Numbered from the stretch's first letter, positions 36,316 to 45,563 are shown. The stretch: 64,000 nt of DNA from Pectobacterium araliae (GCF_037076465.1 NZ_AP028908.1:3968001-4032000), one strand, 5' to 3'. Numbers and translations are program-made. The notes: generated by a model not told the origin, from the sequence alone.

Positions 36316-36336
36316 TGGTGCGAAGGCCGGACCGAA
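36316..36336 (-). pseudogene. Decayed 3' end of a tRNA-Leu gene (attachment site remnant)
   Basis: Read on the minus strand the sequence TTCGGTCCGGCCTTCGCACCA matches the 3' end of leuX-type tRNA-Leu (TTCGAGTCCGGCCTTCGGCACCA) apart from two missing bases. It ends in CCA, with a terminator just behind. No tRNA body lies upstream. It probably marks the attachment site used by the neighbouring integrase. Confidence 0.55.
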
Positions 36337-36455
36337 TTTTACAACGTAAGCAACTGATAAATATAATTTTAAAAACCAATGTTATTATATTGTATACTCA
36401 CATATATACTCAGCCTCGTTTATTTTAAAAACTTATATAAATCAATTAATTAATC

Positions 36456-37256
36456 TTATTCTTCATCATCTTCAACTGGCTCTAGCGCATCAAGCGAAAC
36501 CTTCACCATAGCGATTGAGCCAATACGGATAAAAGCATCTTCGCCATCAGCATCGGCTATCACATAACGTGCTGTTTTTTCAGGGCCAGACTCAAGCATA
36601 TCAAAGAGTCCGTCTAACTGTCCTAAGGCTCCTGTCTCTTCGTTCTCAGGTTCATCTGATTCGACACTCAGTCCGATAATCGGGCCACCGTTTTCCAGCG
36701 TAATGTGGACATTATAATAGATATCTTCAGTCCCATGCTCATCCCCATCGCCGTAAATAGGAGTAAGTGGTTCAAACAGAAACTGGTGAAAAGCCACTTC
36801 GCGGGTATTTAACGCATAGCGATGCTGTTCTGAATCGAATATAAAAAATCGCTCAATTTCTAGATCTGTTTTCTCTTGAAAATAGGCAAAGAATCGACGC
36901 TTATCAGCCGCAGATATTGGCAGCCAGAGTGGTTCTTGATGTCCTCGCAGATAGATCTTCACGGACCAAATACCATTATCTATTTCAATGCCATTGGCAG
37001 CACAGCTATCCAGTTCTTCATCAGCCTGAGTACGATAAGTGCGGAACTCCTTTAACACTTCATCACCATCAGGAAACACTGCGCTTAACGGCTTATTCAA
37101 AACAGCGCATATCGCCTGTGCCAAACCTAGCTTTGCGGCAACTTTCCCTGTCTCTATGCGCTGAATCTGTTGCTGACTGGTTCCCACTCTTTCTGCCAGC
37201 TCACGTTGAGTGATAGATAGCTGGGTACGAAACTGTTTGATCTTGTTTTGCAACAT
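36456..37256 (-). CDS. XRE-family regulator with an acidic C-terminal domain
   Basis: Protein of 266 residues. The N-terminal HTH is a standard XRE domain (ITQRELAERVGTSQQQIQRI, then ETGKVAAKLGLAQAICAVLN). The rest is acidic and unclassified, with beta-rich stretches (WSVKIYLRGHQEPLWLPISA) and a tail ending EPVEDDEE. Start ATG at 37256 (MLQNKIKQF) is preferred over 37319 because the HTH then lies at the normal distance. It lies between the integrase and the addiction genes; its targets are unknown. Confidence 0.8.
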   Translation of the reverse strand: MLQNKIKQFRTQLSITQRELAERVGTSQQQIQRIETGKVAAKLGLAQAICAVLNKPLSAVFPDGDEVLKEFRTYRTQADEELDSCAANGIEIDNGIWSVKIYLRGHQEPLWLPISAADKRRFFAYFQEKTDLEIERFFIFDSEQHRYALNTREVAFHQFLFEPLTPIYGDGDEHGTEDIYYNVHITLENGGPIIGLSVESDEPENEETGALGQLDGLFDMLESGPEKTARYVIADADGEDAFIRIGSIAMVKVSLDALEPVEDDEE

Positions 37257-37433
37257 GGAGCATACCCTACTGAAATCGGTAAACAGCATTAAAACACGTA
37301 ATAGCGTTATAAACACCAATTAGGGTTAATTGGCAAGCTCCTTGCCGTTTCAGCAATATCAGCAAGCTGTAAGGTAGAACTACACTATATTGATAGCAGC
37401 AAATACGATTAAGGAAAGAGCTAATGCTTCAAG

Positions 37434-37829
37434 TCATCGATTGAGCTTACTGTTCCCTACGCTAAGCACTCTCTTAAAACTCGGTGGGGTTTCTATTTCC
37501 AGAAAAGCAGGGATCTGAGTGGATTTTCCGCTGTTATACGCTGCCGTTGCACCGACGAAACGATAAGGGACATTTAAACGCTCTAGCGTTTCAATAATCA
37601 CGGCTGAAGATCCCCCTGGCGCGGCGGGCATAATGTTGCCGGTAATGCTATTTTGACGGGCTTTGGTGTATACCCCATAACCCACTTTCAACAATAGGCC
37701 TTCACTGACCAGAATACGTAATACTTTTCCAACTTGGGCATAGCTGCCAATATCCTTGAAGTCATCACGAGTGAAGACATAATGCATTGAGCGCTTCAGT
37801 CTGGACTGGATACGATCTCTCATCGTCAT
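37434..37829 (-). CDS. DUF6088 (AbiEi-like) antitoxin/regulator, C-terminally short
   Basis: Protein of 131 residues. The N-terminal winged-helix portion is typical of DUF6088/AbiEi antitoxins (FTRDDFKDIGSYAQVGKVLR, then SEGLLLKVGYGVYTKARQ), followed by VPYRFVGATAAYNSGKSTQI. Family members are usually about 200 residues and are followed by an AbiEii-type nucleotidyltransferase toxin. Here the protein stops early (SVGNSKLNR) and no toxin follows, so this is probably the remains of an AbiE-type pair. The ATG at 37829 follows GGAGGAG. Confidence 0.75.
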   Translation of the reverse strand: MTMRDRIQSRLKRSMHYVFTRDDFKDIGSYAQVGKVLRILVSEGLLLKVGYGVYTKARQNSITGNIMPAAPGGSSAVIIETLERLNVPYRFVGATAAYNSGKSTQIPAFLEIETPPSFKRVLSVGNSKLNR

Positions 37830-37882
37830 GTTCTCCTCCGTTACTGGCAAGAAAATCGATACACTCGCCCTATGCGTTCTTA

Positions 37883-38134
37883 TCAATTATGCATTTTCAG
37901 CTCGTTAGCAAAGTCGAGCACATCGGCATGGCTTACCACCTTCCCAGCATCAACATCAGCAAGTCCTTTTTGAACCATCTGATGCCGCCGTTCTCTCTCT
38001 TCGATCATTACGGTCAGTGCTTCTTTAATCACCCAGCTTTTGGATCTATCCAGTTCAATAGCCAGATTTTCAACCGCAGCAGCAAGTTCGGCGGGTATTT
38101 GAGCACTGATCGTCTTTTTAGACGGCGTTCCCAT
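37883..38134 (-). CDS. Ribbon-helix-helix antitoxin-like protein
   Basis: Protein of 83 residues with a CopG/ParD-type ribbon-helix-helix (KKTISAQIPAELAAAVENLA, then DRSKSWVIKEALTVMIEERE) and a disordered toxin-binding tail. The ATG at 38134 follows AGGTG. A ParE-type toxin would be expected immediately downstream on the same strand. Only the DUF6088 gene is there, so the toxin seems lost and the protein is an orphan DNA-binding antitoxin. Confidence 0.8.
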   Translation of the reverse strand: MGTPSKKTISAQIPAELAAAVENLAIELDRSKSWVIKEALTVMIEERERRHQMVQKGLADVDAGKVVSHADVLDFANELKMHN

Positions 38135-38251
38135 CAGTATCACCTCGGCAAGAAAGGCCCATCACCTTTTATTAAGATAACCTGTGTGATTGATACATCA
38201 TTCATCAAGTGAGCACAATATCAGCATCCCTGCTACAGCTACATCACGCGC

Positions 38252-39088
38252 TCACCGCGCCGCCAACATCCCCGGATAATGTTTGGCAATAATGTCGTTC
38301 ATCTGCTCGATCAAGTCGGGGCATTTAAAGGTGAGATGTCCGGTGCCTTTCTGAAAGTAACGCACGCTAAAATACTCATCTTCATATTCCTGCTGATGAG
38401 GATTATCGCGAATATGGTCCATCAGCCGGATAGTGACATCGCCTCGGTTGTCGGGGATCGGTTTGCCATCCAACAGATACAGCATACGCTCTAGGTCGGC
38501 CAGTTGATCGCGTCGCCAGCCCCAGTTCAGGCAGAAGCCCCAACGGTTGTATGTCACCAGATTACTGATGATAATTTTTTTGCCAAAATAACAAGGGTGA
38601 TTGGTTTTGTAATCCCACGATAGTCCTTTGAATACGTTGATTACCCCACGCTCGAATACCTCTTGTTTACTCTGATGAAGTTGCTCAAAGGTGCTGAGAA
38701 TATTGGCTTCGCTGATGACTGGTAGCTCACCCTCATCCAGATTCTTGTGCCATTGGCTACGCGCTTCAGCATCCATCAGAGCCAACATGCCGGATTTCAG
38801 CATCAAATCACGCCAGATATTGCGATCCAACGCGCGGGTGATAGCTGGCATCGCTTTAGCAGGCGTTTCTGTCAGCCAGCAATCGTAGCGATGCCCTTGC
38901 TTCAATGCCCAGTCTTCGGCAGTGCCGCCACCGATAGTCGCTGTTAGCGTTGAGATCGTCCGTAGCTGATTGAGGAGTTGCTCTATCTGTTGCAGCGCGG
39001 TGTCGCGCCCGGTGACGACGCGTTCGATATTGGTCGAGCAAATAAGCTCGGTGTGTTCGGTTAACACCTCGGGTTCAGTTTGCATCAT
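38252..39088 (-). CDS. DUF4942 domain protein
   Basis: Protein of about 278 residues of the DUF4942 family, typical of CP4-type islands downstream of the cbeA-cbtA pair. Characteristic stretches are ERGVINVFKGLSWDYKTNHP, CYFGKKIIISNLVTYNRWGF and FSVRYFQKGTGHLTFK. No catalytic motif is recognised. A fragment of a relative lies upstream of rhuM at 31110-31285. The second codon is also ATG, so the start may be 39085. Confidence 0.85.
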   Translation of the reverse strand: MMQTEPEVLTEHTELICSTNIERVVTGRDTALQQIEQLLNQLRTISTLTATIGGGTAEDWALKQGHRYDCWLTETPAKAMPAITRALDRNIWRDLMLKSGMLALMDAEARSQWHKNLDEGELPVISEANILSTFEQLHQSKQEVFERGVINVFKGLSWDYKTNHPCYFGKKIIISNLVTYNRWGFCLNWGWRRDQLADLERMLYLLDGKPIPDNRGDVTIRLMDHIRDNPHQQEYEDEYFSVRYFQKGTGHLTFKCPDLIEQMNDIIAKHYPGMLAAR

Positions 39089-39202
39089 TTATGGTCCATA
39101 CATACAAGCAAATGCGCCAGCCGGTGAAGGCTGGCGCATTATGCATTGGGGAAGAAGATAAATAGATTTGGCCTGGTATTACTGGAAAGCGGCTCGCAGT
39201 CT

Positions 39203-39523
39203 TTATGCCTTGAGCAGGCCAGTAGCGCGTCTGGCACGGAGAACATCAACGGCGATAAGAAATGGCGATTGCTCCTGCCAGTTAAAGCCGTTGCGATCGA
39301 GACGCACCAGCTCGTATTTTTCCACCAGAAAATTGACGGCATTGACCAGTGTGATGCCAGCATCGATATGCTCCTGAATCACATTTTCCTCACAGAACGG
39401 CGTGTCATTCAGCGTGAGGCCGTAGTGCTTTTCCAGTAGATAGGTCAACAGTTGCTGCCAGACGGCTACAGGTGACGGGCAAGGGATATCCTCCCGTGGC
39501 GGGATTGCCGGTGATGGTTGCAT
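39203..39523 (-). CDS. CbtA-family toxin (YeeV/YkfI/YpjF type)
   Basis: Protein of 106 residues matching type IV toxins of the CbtA family, which bind FtsZ and MreB and stop division and elongation. Recognisable segments are [40 protein letters not shown] and [20 protein letters not shown]. It lies 68 bp after the cbeA-like antitoxin on the same strand, the usual order. Confidence 0.93.
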   Translation of the reverse strand: MQPSPAIPPREDIPCPSPVAVWQQLLTYLLEKHYGLTLNDTPFCEENVIQEHIDAGITLVNAVNFLVEKYELVRLDRNGFNWQEQSPFLIAVDVLRARRATGLLKA

Positions 39524-39591
39524 GGGAATTGTCTCTCAGGTTAAGTCGATAAAATCAGGGAAATGCTCAGAATGGGGAGAGAAGCAACGGA

Positions 39592-39927
39592 TTATTCTGC
39601 TGCTACCGAAGAGGGATAAATCACAATATACACATAACCAAAACTGCCCAGCGTATCGGCTTCACAGGTCCATTCGTTGCAATGCAGAATGATGCAGCTC
39701 TGCTGGCGGGGATTCAATTGCCCCGCCAGCAGTTTCTGCTCCAACAGCTTAATCAGCTCAGGGAAGCAACGTTCCAGACTTTGGGCTTCTGTTTTGCTGA
39801 ACGTACCGATAAAACTGGCCCGGTCGGCCAGATAATGCAGACGGTTACTTTCCTGCACCAGTCTGGCTCCGAATCGCGGCGTGATGGCACATTTTAGTCC
39901 CCATTCCGGGGTATCCGATGATGGCAT
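39592..39927 (-). CDS. CbeA-family antitoxin (YeeU/YfjZ type)
   Basis: Protein of 111 residues of the CbeA family, which protects cytoskeletal filaments by stabilising MreB and FtsZ bundles rather than binding the toxin. Family segments are WGLKCAITPRFGARLVQESN, RLHYLADRASFIGTF and YVYIVIYPS. It precedes the CbtA toxin gene. Confidence 0.93.
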   Translation of the reverse strand: MPSSDTPEWGLKCAITPRFGARLVQESNRLHYLADRASFIGTFSKTEAQSLERCFPELIKLLEQKLLAGQLNPRQQSCIILHCNEWTCEADTLGSFGYVYIVIYPSSVAAE

Positions 39928-39966
39928 AATGGTTTCCTTATAAAAGTATGGTGGTCAATGCGGTCA

Positions 39967-40440
39967 TCACAGCCAGCCGCGTTCAGCGAACGACACCACC
40001 TCAGTGCCGCCGACAACCAGATGGTCGAGTACTTTGACGTCGAGTTGTGACAGTGAGTCCTTCAGCCTGTCAGTAATGTTGCGGTCAGCCTGACTGGGCT
40101 CAGCCCAACCGGAAGGATGATTGTGTGCCAGTATCACGGCAGCGGCGTTATGACGCAGTGAGGCTTTGAGGATTTCACGCGGATGCACTTCGGTGCTGTT
40201 GATACCACCCAGTGCGATAACTTCCTTTTCTATCAGACGGTGCTGGTTATCCAGATACAGCACCATAAAGACTTCACGCTCCAGGCTACTGAGCTCCAGC
40301 ATTAACCAGCTTTTGGTGTCCTCCGAGGTTTTGAACTGCCGCGCATTTTTACGCACGCGCTTTTCCAGCAGGCACAGCGCCATCTGAATAATGCGCTGCT
40401 CTTTGGACACAACGCTGCCTGCCAATGAATTACATGACAT
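39967..40440 (-). CDS. RadC-family JAB-domain protein (YeeS-like)
   Basis: Protein of 157 residues with the JAB/RadC metal motif [16 protein letters not shown] and the preceding conserved glutamate region [20 protein letters not shown]. Members in islands (YeeS, YfjY, YkfG) sit just upstream of cbeA, as here. Short form without the N-terminal helix-hairpin-helix of long RadC. The function is unsettled. Confidence 0.92.
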   Translation of the reverse strand: MSCNSLAGSVVSKEQRIIQMALCLLEKRVRKNARQFKTSEDTKSWLMLELSSLEREVFMVLYLDNQHRLIEKEVIALGGINSTEVHPREILKASLRHNAAAVILAHNHPSGWAEPSQADRNITDRLKDSLSQLDVKVLDHLVVGGTEVVSFAERGWL

Positions 40441-40524
40441 GATGATTCCTTAATAAATAAAATACCCCTGCTGCATAAGCAACAGGAGCGGGGATGGGGT
40501 TACTTCGTGTGGTTAACGCTATCA

Positions 40525-40758
40525 CTAGCGTCGGGAAAACCAGCGCAGTACTTTGGCGAATACGGTTACACCGATAAACAGCCCTATCGGGATACCCAGA
40601 AACGGTGTCAGCGCCACGCTGGCAATACCTGCAGTTCCGCTGCCGGTGAGCAACCCTGCAACGGTGGCGATAACCAGGCCAATAAGGCTGTCCGAGATAC
40701 CGGTTTTACTTAAAACAATCACAACCACGACAATAACGATGATGGCAATAATGGGCAT
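40525..40758 (-). CDS. Small hydrophobic membrane protein
   Basis: Protein of 77 residues with two or three membrane segments (MPIIAIIVIVVVVIVL; IGLVIATVAGLLTG; FLGIPIGLFIGVTVFAKVL) and a short basic tail RWFSRR. No family is recognised. It lies 16 bp after an exported-protein gene on the same strand, so it may form an operon with the two exported proteins. Confidence 0.7.
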   Translation of the reverse strand: MPIIAIIVIVVVVIVLSKTGISDSLIGLVIATVAGLLTGSGTAGIASVALTPFLGIPIGLFIGVTVFAKVLRWFSRR

Positions 40759-40774
40759 GGGTTACCTCTCCCGA

Positions 40775-41248
40775 TTATTCCCGGCGTGTTGTGACGCACG
40801 ACGCGATATCAGCCAGCACCTTCTGCACGTTTTTCTGCCTGGGCTCCCAGGCACCCACATGCTGGTCATTGAGATAAACGTCAAACTGCGTTGCGCTGCC
40901 AATCGCCTCAATAAACGCGAACCAGGCATTATCGGCATTACGCCATCCTAACGAGGACGGAATACCGTACTGCTGGTCATCGATAACGACGACGATAGAC
41001 ACCTCGGTGGAAAAATGGGAATCAACACCCTGACCACCTACGGGCGACACCGCCACGCTGTGTTGCAGCGTGTGGTCCTCGTCAGGGTTGCCGGTACAGT
41101 TAACGGTAAAGATACTGCCTTCGGTATTGGCTATCCGATATTCGGTGACACCCTGACCGGAGTCGGTACTCCACAGGTTCGGTACGGCCTGTACGGATAA
41201 CGGCAACAACAGTGCGCCAGCGAACAGAAGTGAATGAATGTGTTTCAT
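40775..41248 (-). CDS. Exported protein of unknown function
   Basis: Protein of 157 residues with a signal peptide (MKHIHSLLFAGALLLPLSVQA). The mature part contains YRIANTEGSIFTVNCTGNPD and a conserved-looking TQFDVYLNDQHVGAWEPRQK; two cysteines could form a disulfide. It resembles small periplasmic proteins of CP4-like islands but no role is known. The frame is open to 41335, overlapping the preceding gene, but the ATG at 41248 gives the proper signal peptide. Confidence 0.75.
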   Translation of the reverse strand: MKHIHSLLFAGALLLPLSVQAVPNLWSTDSGQGVTEYRIANTEGSIFTVNCTGNPDEDHTLQHSVAVSPVGGQGVDSHFSTEVSIVVVIDDQQYGIPSSLGWRNADNAWFAFIEAIGSATQFDVYLNDQHVGAWEPRQKNVQKVLADIASCVTTRRE

Positions 41249-41283
41249 GCGAGTTCCTCTGTGTGAATGGACACGTCTCAGGG

Positions 41284-41856
41284 TCAGTAGCCGTAACGGC
41301 GGTGGTGCTCTTTGTTGAAGCCGTCTGCCAGCCATTTACCCAGTTTCTGCTCCTGTTCACGTTTCTGCGCCTTAATTTCCGCCATCTTTTTCTGGTCGAT
41401 ACACTTTTCTGGAATGCTCAGCAATAACGTCGGCTGCTCGGGCTTGCCGTCGGCAAAATTGGCGTTGAAATAGACCTTTGTGTCGGTAATTTCATAGGTA
41501 CAGTTGCTGGTTTTGTTACCACGATAAACCACCTCCAGGTCACCTGATGTTTTTGACCGCGTATTCATATTGACCCGAGAAAGGGTTTTGGCCTTTTTAT
41601 TCGCCAGAAACAGCGGCCCGTAGCCATCTCTGACAAAAAACTGCTCAGTCCAGGGATAGTTAAAAAACGTTCTGCCTTTATAGGTCATGCGAATTAACTG
41701 GTCATCACTCAGCCCATCAGGGTTGGTCCAGCCAAGCCTTTTGAAGGTAAGCCAGGTGACCTGAGCAGGAAGCTCGGTTTCTGCCTGAGCGGAGAGGGTT
41801 GCCAGTAGCCCGATTATCAACCATCCCCGTTTGCCCGGAAGGTAGGTAAACATCAT
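41284..41856 (-). CDS. Exported protein of unknown function
   Basis: Protein of 190 residues. The signal peptide starts near MMFTYLPGKRGWLIIGLLAT and is cleaved after SAQA. The mature part has an aromatic segment (FFNYPWTEQFFVRDGYGPLF) and a charged tail rich in Lys and Gln (KKMAEIKAQKREQEQKLGKW). The ATG at 41856 follows AAGGA. It is followed by two more small exported or membrane protein genes, suggesting an envelope-associated module carried by the island. Confidence 0.72.
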   Translation of the reverse strand: MMFTYLPGKRGWLIIGLLATLSAQAETELPAQVTWLTFKRLGWTNPDGLSDDQLIRMTYKGRTFFNYPWTEQFFVRDGYGPLFLANKKAKTLSRVNMNTRSKTSGDLEVVYRGNKTSNCTYEITDTKVYFNANFADGKPEQPTLLLSIPEKCIDQKKMAEIKAQKREQEQKLGKWLADGFNKEHHRRYGY

Positions 41857-42034
41857 CGTATCCTTTATGTTGAAGTCATCATGAATATCGTCAAGACAGG
41901 ACTGTGCTTGTCCGTGACGTCTGGTGTGGTCCTTCACTGAACTGTCCGGTAACGGCCTCGGTGTGCCGCTACGGGTACTGTCCTTTTTTATCCGTCTTTC
42001 TGGTTTTCTCTGGTGTTGGCATCGCGTCTTTGAC

Positions 42035-42733
42035 TTACGTGGTTAGAGACGTGCCGAAGGTGGTGAGTACGTCGTGAATAAAGCGAAAGTGCGGCAATGC
42101 CGTGATGAAGTCGGATTGCGTGGTCAGGTGGCAGATATCATCGCGGCGCAGGAATGACTCGGTGGACACCGTCACGCCGTGAATCTCATGCAGCGGCAGG
42201 ACCAGAAGATGCCCCAGCGACTCGGCCACCAGATACCATTCGCCATACAGGCAGATAAGCCGGTAAGGCGATAACCCGTCATAACGCTGACCGTCAGCCA
42301 GAATCGTGACGCGTAGCTGCTCGCCAATCGCTCTGGTCAGACGGTAAAAATGCCCCGGCAGCGTCGGTGTACCACGCAAGGGCGGATGCCAGACCAGACA
42401 GGGCGCGTCCTCCCCACTGTCCAGCAGGGTATTAACCAACCGGTTATCCAGACCGGGAAACACGTTCTCCATCCCGGTCTGTCGGACAAACATCAGCACA
42501 TCCTGCCCATGCCGTGCCGGGTTATGGTGCTCCGGCAAACGACAAAGGCCGTTACGGTATTCCAGGTCGAGATACATCAGCCGTTCACGGAAGTCCCGTC
42601 GCAAGGTACGGGTAGAGACGCCGAACTCTGCTGCCAGTTTTCTGACGCTCAGCGTTTCGCCCGCCAGTAATCGACTGATTATCAATGACAGCCTGACGGC
42701 CAGCCGGTCATATCGGCGGTCAGCCTGTGTCAT
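42035..42733 (-). CDS. WYL-domain transcriptional regulator
   Basis: Protein of 232 residues. An N-terminal DeoR-like HTH (ETLSVRKLAAEFGVSTRTLR) is followed by a WYL-type domain (LSPYRLICLYGEWYLVAESL) that senses ligands, often nucleotides, in phage and defence islands. It is transcribed in the same direction as the exported-protein genes. Similar regulators lie upstream of the YfjP-type GTPase in CP4-like islands. Confidence 0.85.
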   Translation of the reverse strand: MTQADRRYDRLAVRLSLIISRLLAGETLSVRKLAAEFGVSTRTLRRDFRERLMYLDLEYRNGLCRLPEHHNPARHGQDVLMFVRQTGMENVFPGLDNRLVNTLLDSGEDAPCLVWHPPLRGTPTLPGHFYRLTRAIGEQLRVTILADGQRYDGLSPYRLICLYGEWYLVAESLGHLLVLPLHEIHGVTVSTESFLRRDDICHLTTQSDFITALPHFRFIHDVLTTFGTSLTT

Positions 42734-43101
42734 GGTGCAGCCTCCTGAGGCAGTTAACGGAATGAAAGTCCTGTGATTACTTTAAAGAGGGGCGTGGTCA
42801 GGGTATGGACACTATGAAAAATATTTTTATTTTCAGTAAGAAAGCCGATGGGATGCGGCCTGAGAGGCGATTGAGGTAAACAGGCTATGGGGGCAAACGC
42901 TAACGGTCGGACATACCCTGTCCATGTGGTTACAGCGTGATAACACTCGGCACATCACTCACTGGCATGTCGCCAGCATGGTTCCTCCATCACGACGAGT
43001 CACGTTAACCGAATCATAGGAATGTCCTCAGAAAAAGAATAAACAAAAGCCCTGGCGCAAAAGCGACAGGGCCGGACGGGATGGGAAAGCATAGGTATTG
43101 C
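42734..43101. other. Gap without a gene
   Basis: No protein-like frame. The inverted elements CAGGGTATGGACA (about 42800) and CATACCCTGTCCATG (about 42913) lie about 110 bp apart and could be sites for the adjacent WYL regulator. This is a guess. Confidence 0.4.
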
Positions 43102-43977
43102 CTAGAACAGCAGTGACCACAATGAACGGGCAAGTGACACCACAGTTTGTTTGAGGCCGCCGATAAGTATTTTTAGCGGTGAGGGAATAGCAGGCAGTGC
43201 AATCACGCTATCAAGTATGTCGCCGACCGACTGGGCAAAATCATCCCGAGCCCGGCTCTCAATAGCCACTGACCGCCAGTTGGGCCGTAGCCGAGCCGAC
43301 AGCGGACTGCTGGCCTTTGGCGGTAAACTCTGAAACAACGTTTCCACCATTGCTGCCATACCCCAACCGGTTTTCGCCGACACGGCGCAAACTGGATGGG
43401 CAGGAAAGAAAGTGGAACGCACGGCGACGCGCCGGGCATAGATATTACCGGACTGCTTTAATGAGGGCTGCTGTGACTCCCGGTCCCATTCGTGACTGGG
43501 CTCCAGCTTATCCACCTGGTTCAGGACAAACAGTATCTTGTCACGGTAGTGCTCACCGATAACAGTGCGATAGATATGCTGGTCAATGGCAAACGCCCGG
43601 TCATCGGCCTTGAGCAGCCAGAGCACAAGATCAACGCGCGGCAGCCAGTGCTGGTAGAGTGCTGCATAGTCATGATCTCGCTCCTCACTCTCGCCGACAC
43701 CGGGTAAATCAACAAACAGGATACTGCGTTGTTCTGATGACAGCCGAAGCGTAAGGGCGTGCCGCGTACAGGCTCGGCTATCACTGACCGGGGACACGTC
43801 CCCCTGAAATAGCGCATTACATAAACTGGATTTACCCGCCCCGGTCTTGCCCATGATACCGATGACGGGTTCGTATTGGATCAGTTGTTCAATGTGGTCA
43901 ATGACGTGCTGGTGCAGGCTATCCGGCAATACTGACAGCGACGCCTGTATCTCGCGTAGGTTCTCGTGGTTGGGCAT
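43102..43977 (-). CDS. YfjP/YeeP-like GTPase
   Basis: Protein of 291 residues of the island-borne GTPase family related to ribosome-associated GTPases. The G motifs are clear: G1 GIMGKTGAGKSS, G3 DLPGVGE, G4 NQVDK and G5 VSAKTG. The C-terminal part has a hydrophobic end (KILIGGLKQTVVSLARSLWSLLF) that may contact membrane. It is a standard CP4-island gene of unknown cellular role. Confidence 0.92.
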   Translation of the reverse strand: MPNHENLREIQASLSVLPDSLHQHVIDHIEQLIQYEPVIGIMGKTGAGKSSLCNALFQGDVSPVSDSRACTRHALTLRLSSEQRSILFVDLPGVGESEERDHDYAALYQHWLPRVDLVLWLLKADDRAFAIDQHIYRTVIGEHYRDKILFVLNQVDKLEPSHEWDRESQQPSLKQSGNIYARRVAVRSTFFPAHPVCAVSAKTGWGMAAMVETLFQSLPPKASSPLSARLRPNWRSVAIESRARDDFAQSVGDILDSVIALPAIPSPLKILIGGLKQTVVSLARSLWSLLF

Positions 43978-44085
43978 AAGGATTTCTCAGACAGAAAAAA
44001 CAGTGTGGCGGATATTGAAAACCGCCACAGATTGGGATGTGCATGGGGATAATATCTATCTGAGATTATTTTAATTTGATCACAG

Positions 44086-45018
44086 CTATAGCTTTTTTTC
44101 CATATGATGCTCCCATGCTTGTGTTATCAAAAACTCTATTTCTTGGCTTATATTTCTTTCATTATATTTTGCCAATTCATCTAGCATCATTTTTACTTCA
44201 TTTTTCACATATGTGTTTATTACTTTTTTATCTTTCACACTCTCCCTAAACTTTTCTTGTTTATAAGCCTTTTTTATTCTATCAAGCTCAACTCTCTTGG
44301 TGTCATCGTGAGCAGGCCAGAACAAAAAAACCGCTTTTAAAATATGAATGATCTGATTGCTCTTCAGTAGATTTAGTTGTGATATGTCTGGAGCACCAGA
44401 TTCTATTTTTTTTAGAATTCTGGCTGTCATTTTCTTTTGCTGTTCAATGTCTTTATTGTCCAACCAGTGAAATGGATTAGGGAATTCTTTACTTCCTTTC
44501 ATCCATAATATTTTTATTTCATTTATAATATTAAGTTTTGTGTCTATTGAGATTTCCCATACATTGAAGAAAATAGTGATTAAATCAACTTTGTTTTCTT
44601 TTGTCATTATTGAATTGTATTTTTTGGGGAAGTTAATTATCGACACCCCATCAAAGAAAAACGTTACATTAATAAAATGATCACGATAATTGTAGGTGGT
44701 GATATAAAAAAAGAAAAAATTAACGACGGTCTCATCACTTAACCAATCAAAATTAGATGATGGAACACGCATATCCTCAAGTTCACGAACCATTTTTTTA
44801 AAAAAATATCTAGCATCCACATCTGATTGAGAGTGTTTTAAAATCTCATCAAAAATAATCTTATTGCCTTGAGGTATTGAAAAGTCATTATAAATGATGT
44901 CTAGAGCTGGGCCGTTATAGTTTTCTATTTTCCTGGCCATGTAGATAAAGCATGCCTTGCAATCTCTTACAGTATTGATTTTAGGTAAACTGGGTATTAG
45001 ATCTGCCATATCAATCAT
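44086..45018 (-). CDS. Uncharacterised AT-rich island gene
   Basis: Protein of 310 residues, or 307 from the second ATG at 45009. It is rich in Lys, Ile, Asn and Phe, and the DNA is clearly more AT-rich than the genes on both sides, which suggests separate acquisition. It seems largely helical, with LTIFFNVWEISIDTKLNIIN and a charged C-terminal helix. No catalytic motif or membrane segment is evident and I do not recognise a family. Its place between the GTPase and the AlpA regulator is one where CP4-type islands carry variable cargo. Confidence 0.7.
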   Translation of the reverse strand: MIDMADLIPSLPKINTVRDCKACFIYMARKIENYNGPALDIIYNDFSIPQGNKIIFDEILKHSQSDVDARYFFKKMVRELEDMRVPSSNFDWLSDETVVNFFFFYITTYNYRDHFINVTFFFDGVSIINFPKKYNSIMTKENKVDLITIFFNVWEISIDTKLNIINEIKILWMKGSKEFPNPFHWLDNKDIEQQKKMTARILKKIESGAPDISQLNLLKSNQIIHILKAVFLFWPAHDDTKRVELDRIKKAYKQEKFRESVKDKKVINTYVKNEVKMMLDELAKYNERNISQEIEFLITQAWEHHMEKKL

Positions 45019-45563
45019 CCGATTTGTAGTAAACTACGTAGTAATGTGTGTATATATTAATGTGTTTTTTTATGTAGTTCAATACTTAGTGAATAGTGTG
45101 TTTATCTGTTATAAGTACATTCATTTTACTTTGATTTTTTCGAGTTACGCTATGCTTCCATCACAAGTAAAGGTGGCCCACTATGCATACTCACAACAGA
45201 GATCATCTGGCAAACAGGTGATATGTTGCATGGGACCGTTGAACATTGCTCGCTTAGTGAGCGGTTGGCAGGTAGATGGAGGGATTTTGACAACGAGTAT
45301 GGAGTACGTGTATTACGGATCAATAAAGTCGAGTAACTATAGATTTTGCGATCTTGATGAGAGTTTAATAATTCACATCTGAAAGGAAAATGATGAAGTC
45401 AGTAGAGATAATTAACTCTTGTGTGAATAATAATGTGATTACCTCTATGGACGCAATTGCGTAATTGAAGGTTTTTTACAGATTGACCAGTTGGTATAGC
45501 GGAGTCGGCAGGTAAGCAAAATCCCCGATTCTGATATCTGTTTACCAGCCGGAGAATATCAAT
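45019..45563. other. Regulatory gap upstream of alpA-like gene
   Basis: AT-rich to about 45140. A short plus-strand frame from 45151 to 45382 (MLPSQVKVAHYAYSQQ) lacks a family or good ribosome site and I leave it unannotated. Close to the AlpA start, GGTAAGC and GTTTACC form a loose inverted pair. Confidence 0.4.

Noticed and set aside
45151..45382. Short plus-strand frame before alpA
   Set aside because: No ribosome site, no recognisable family and atypical composition; noted only in the gap entry.
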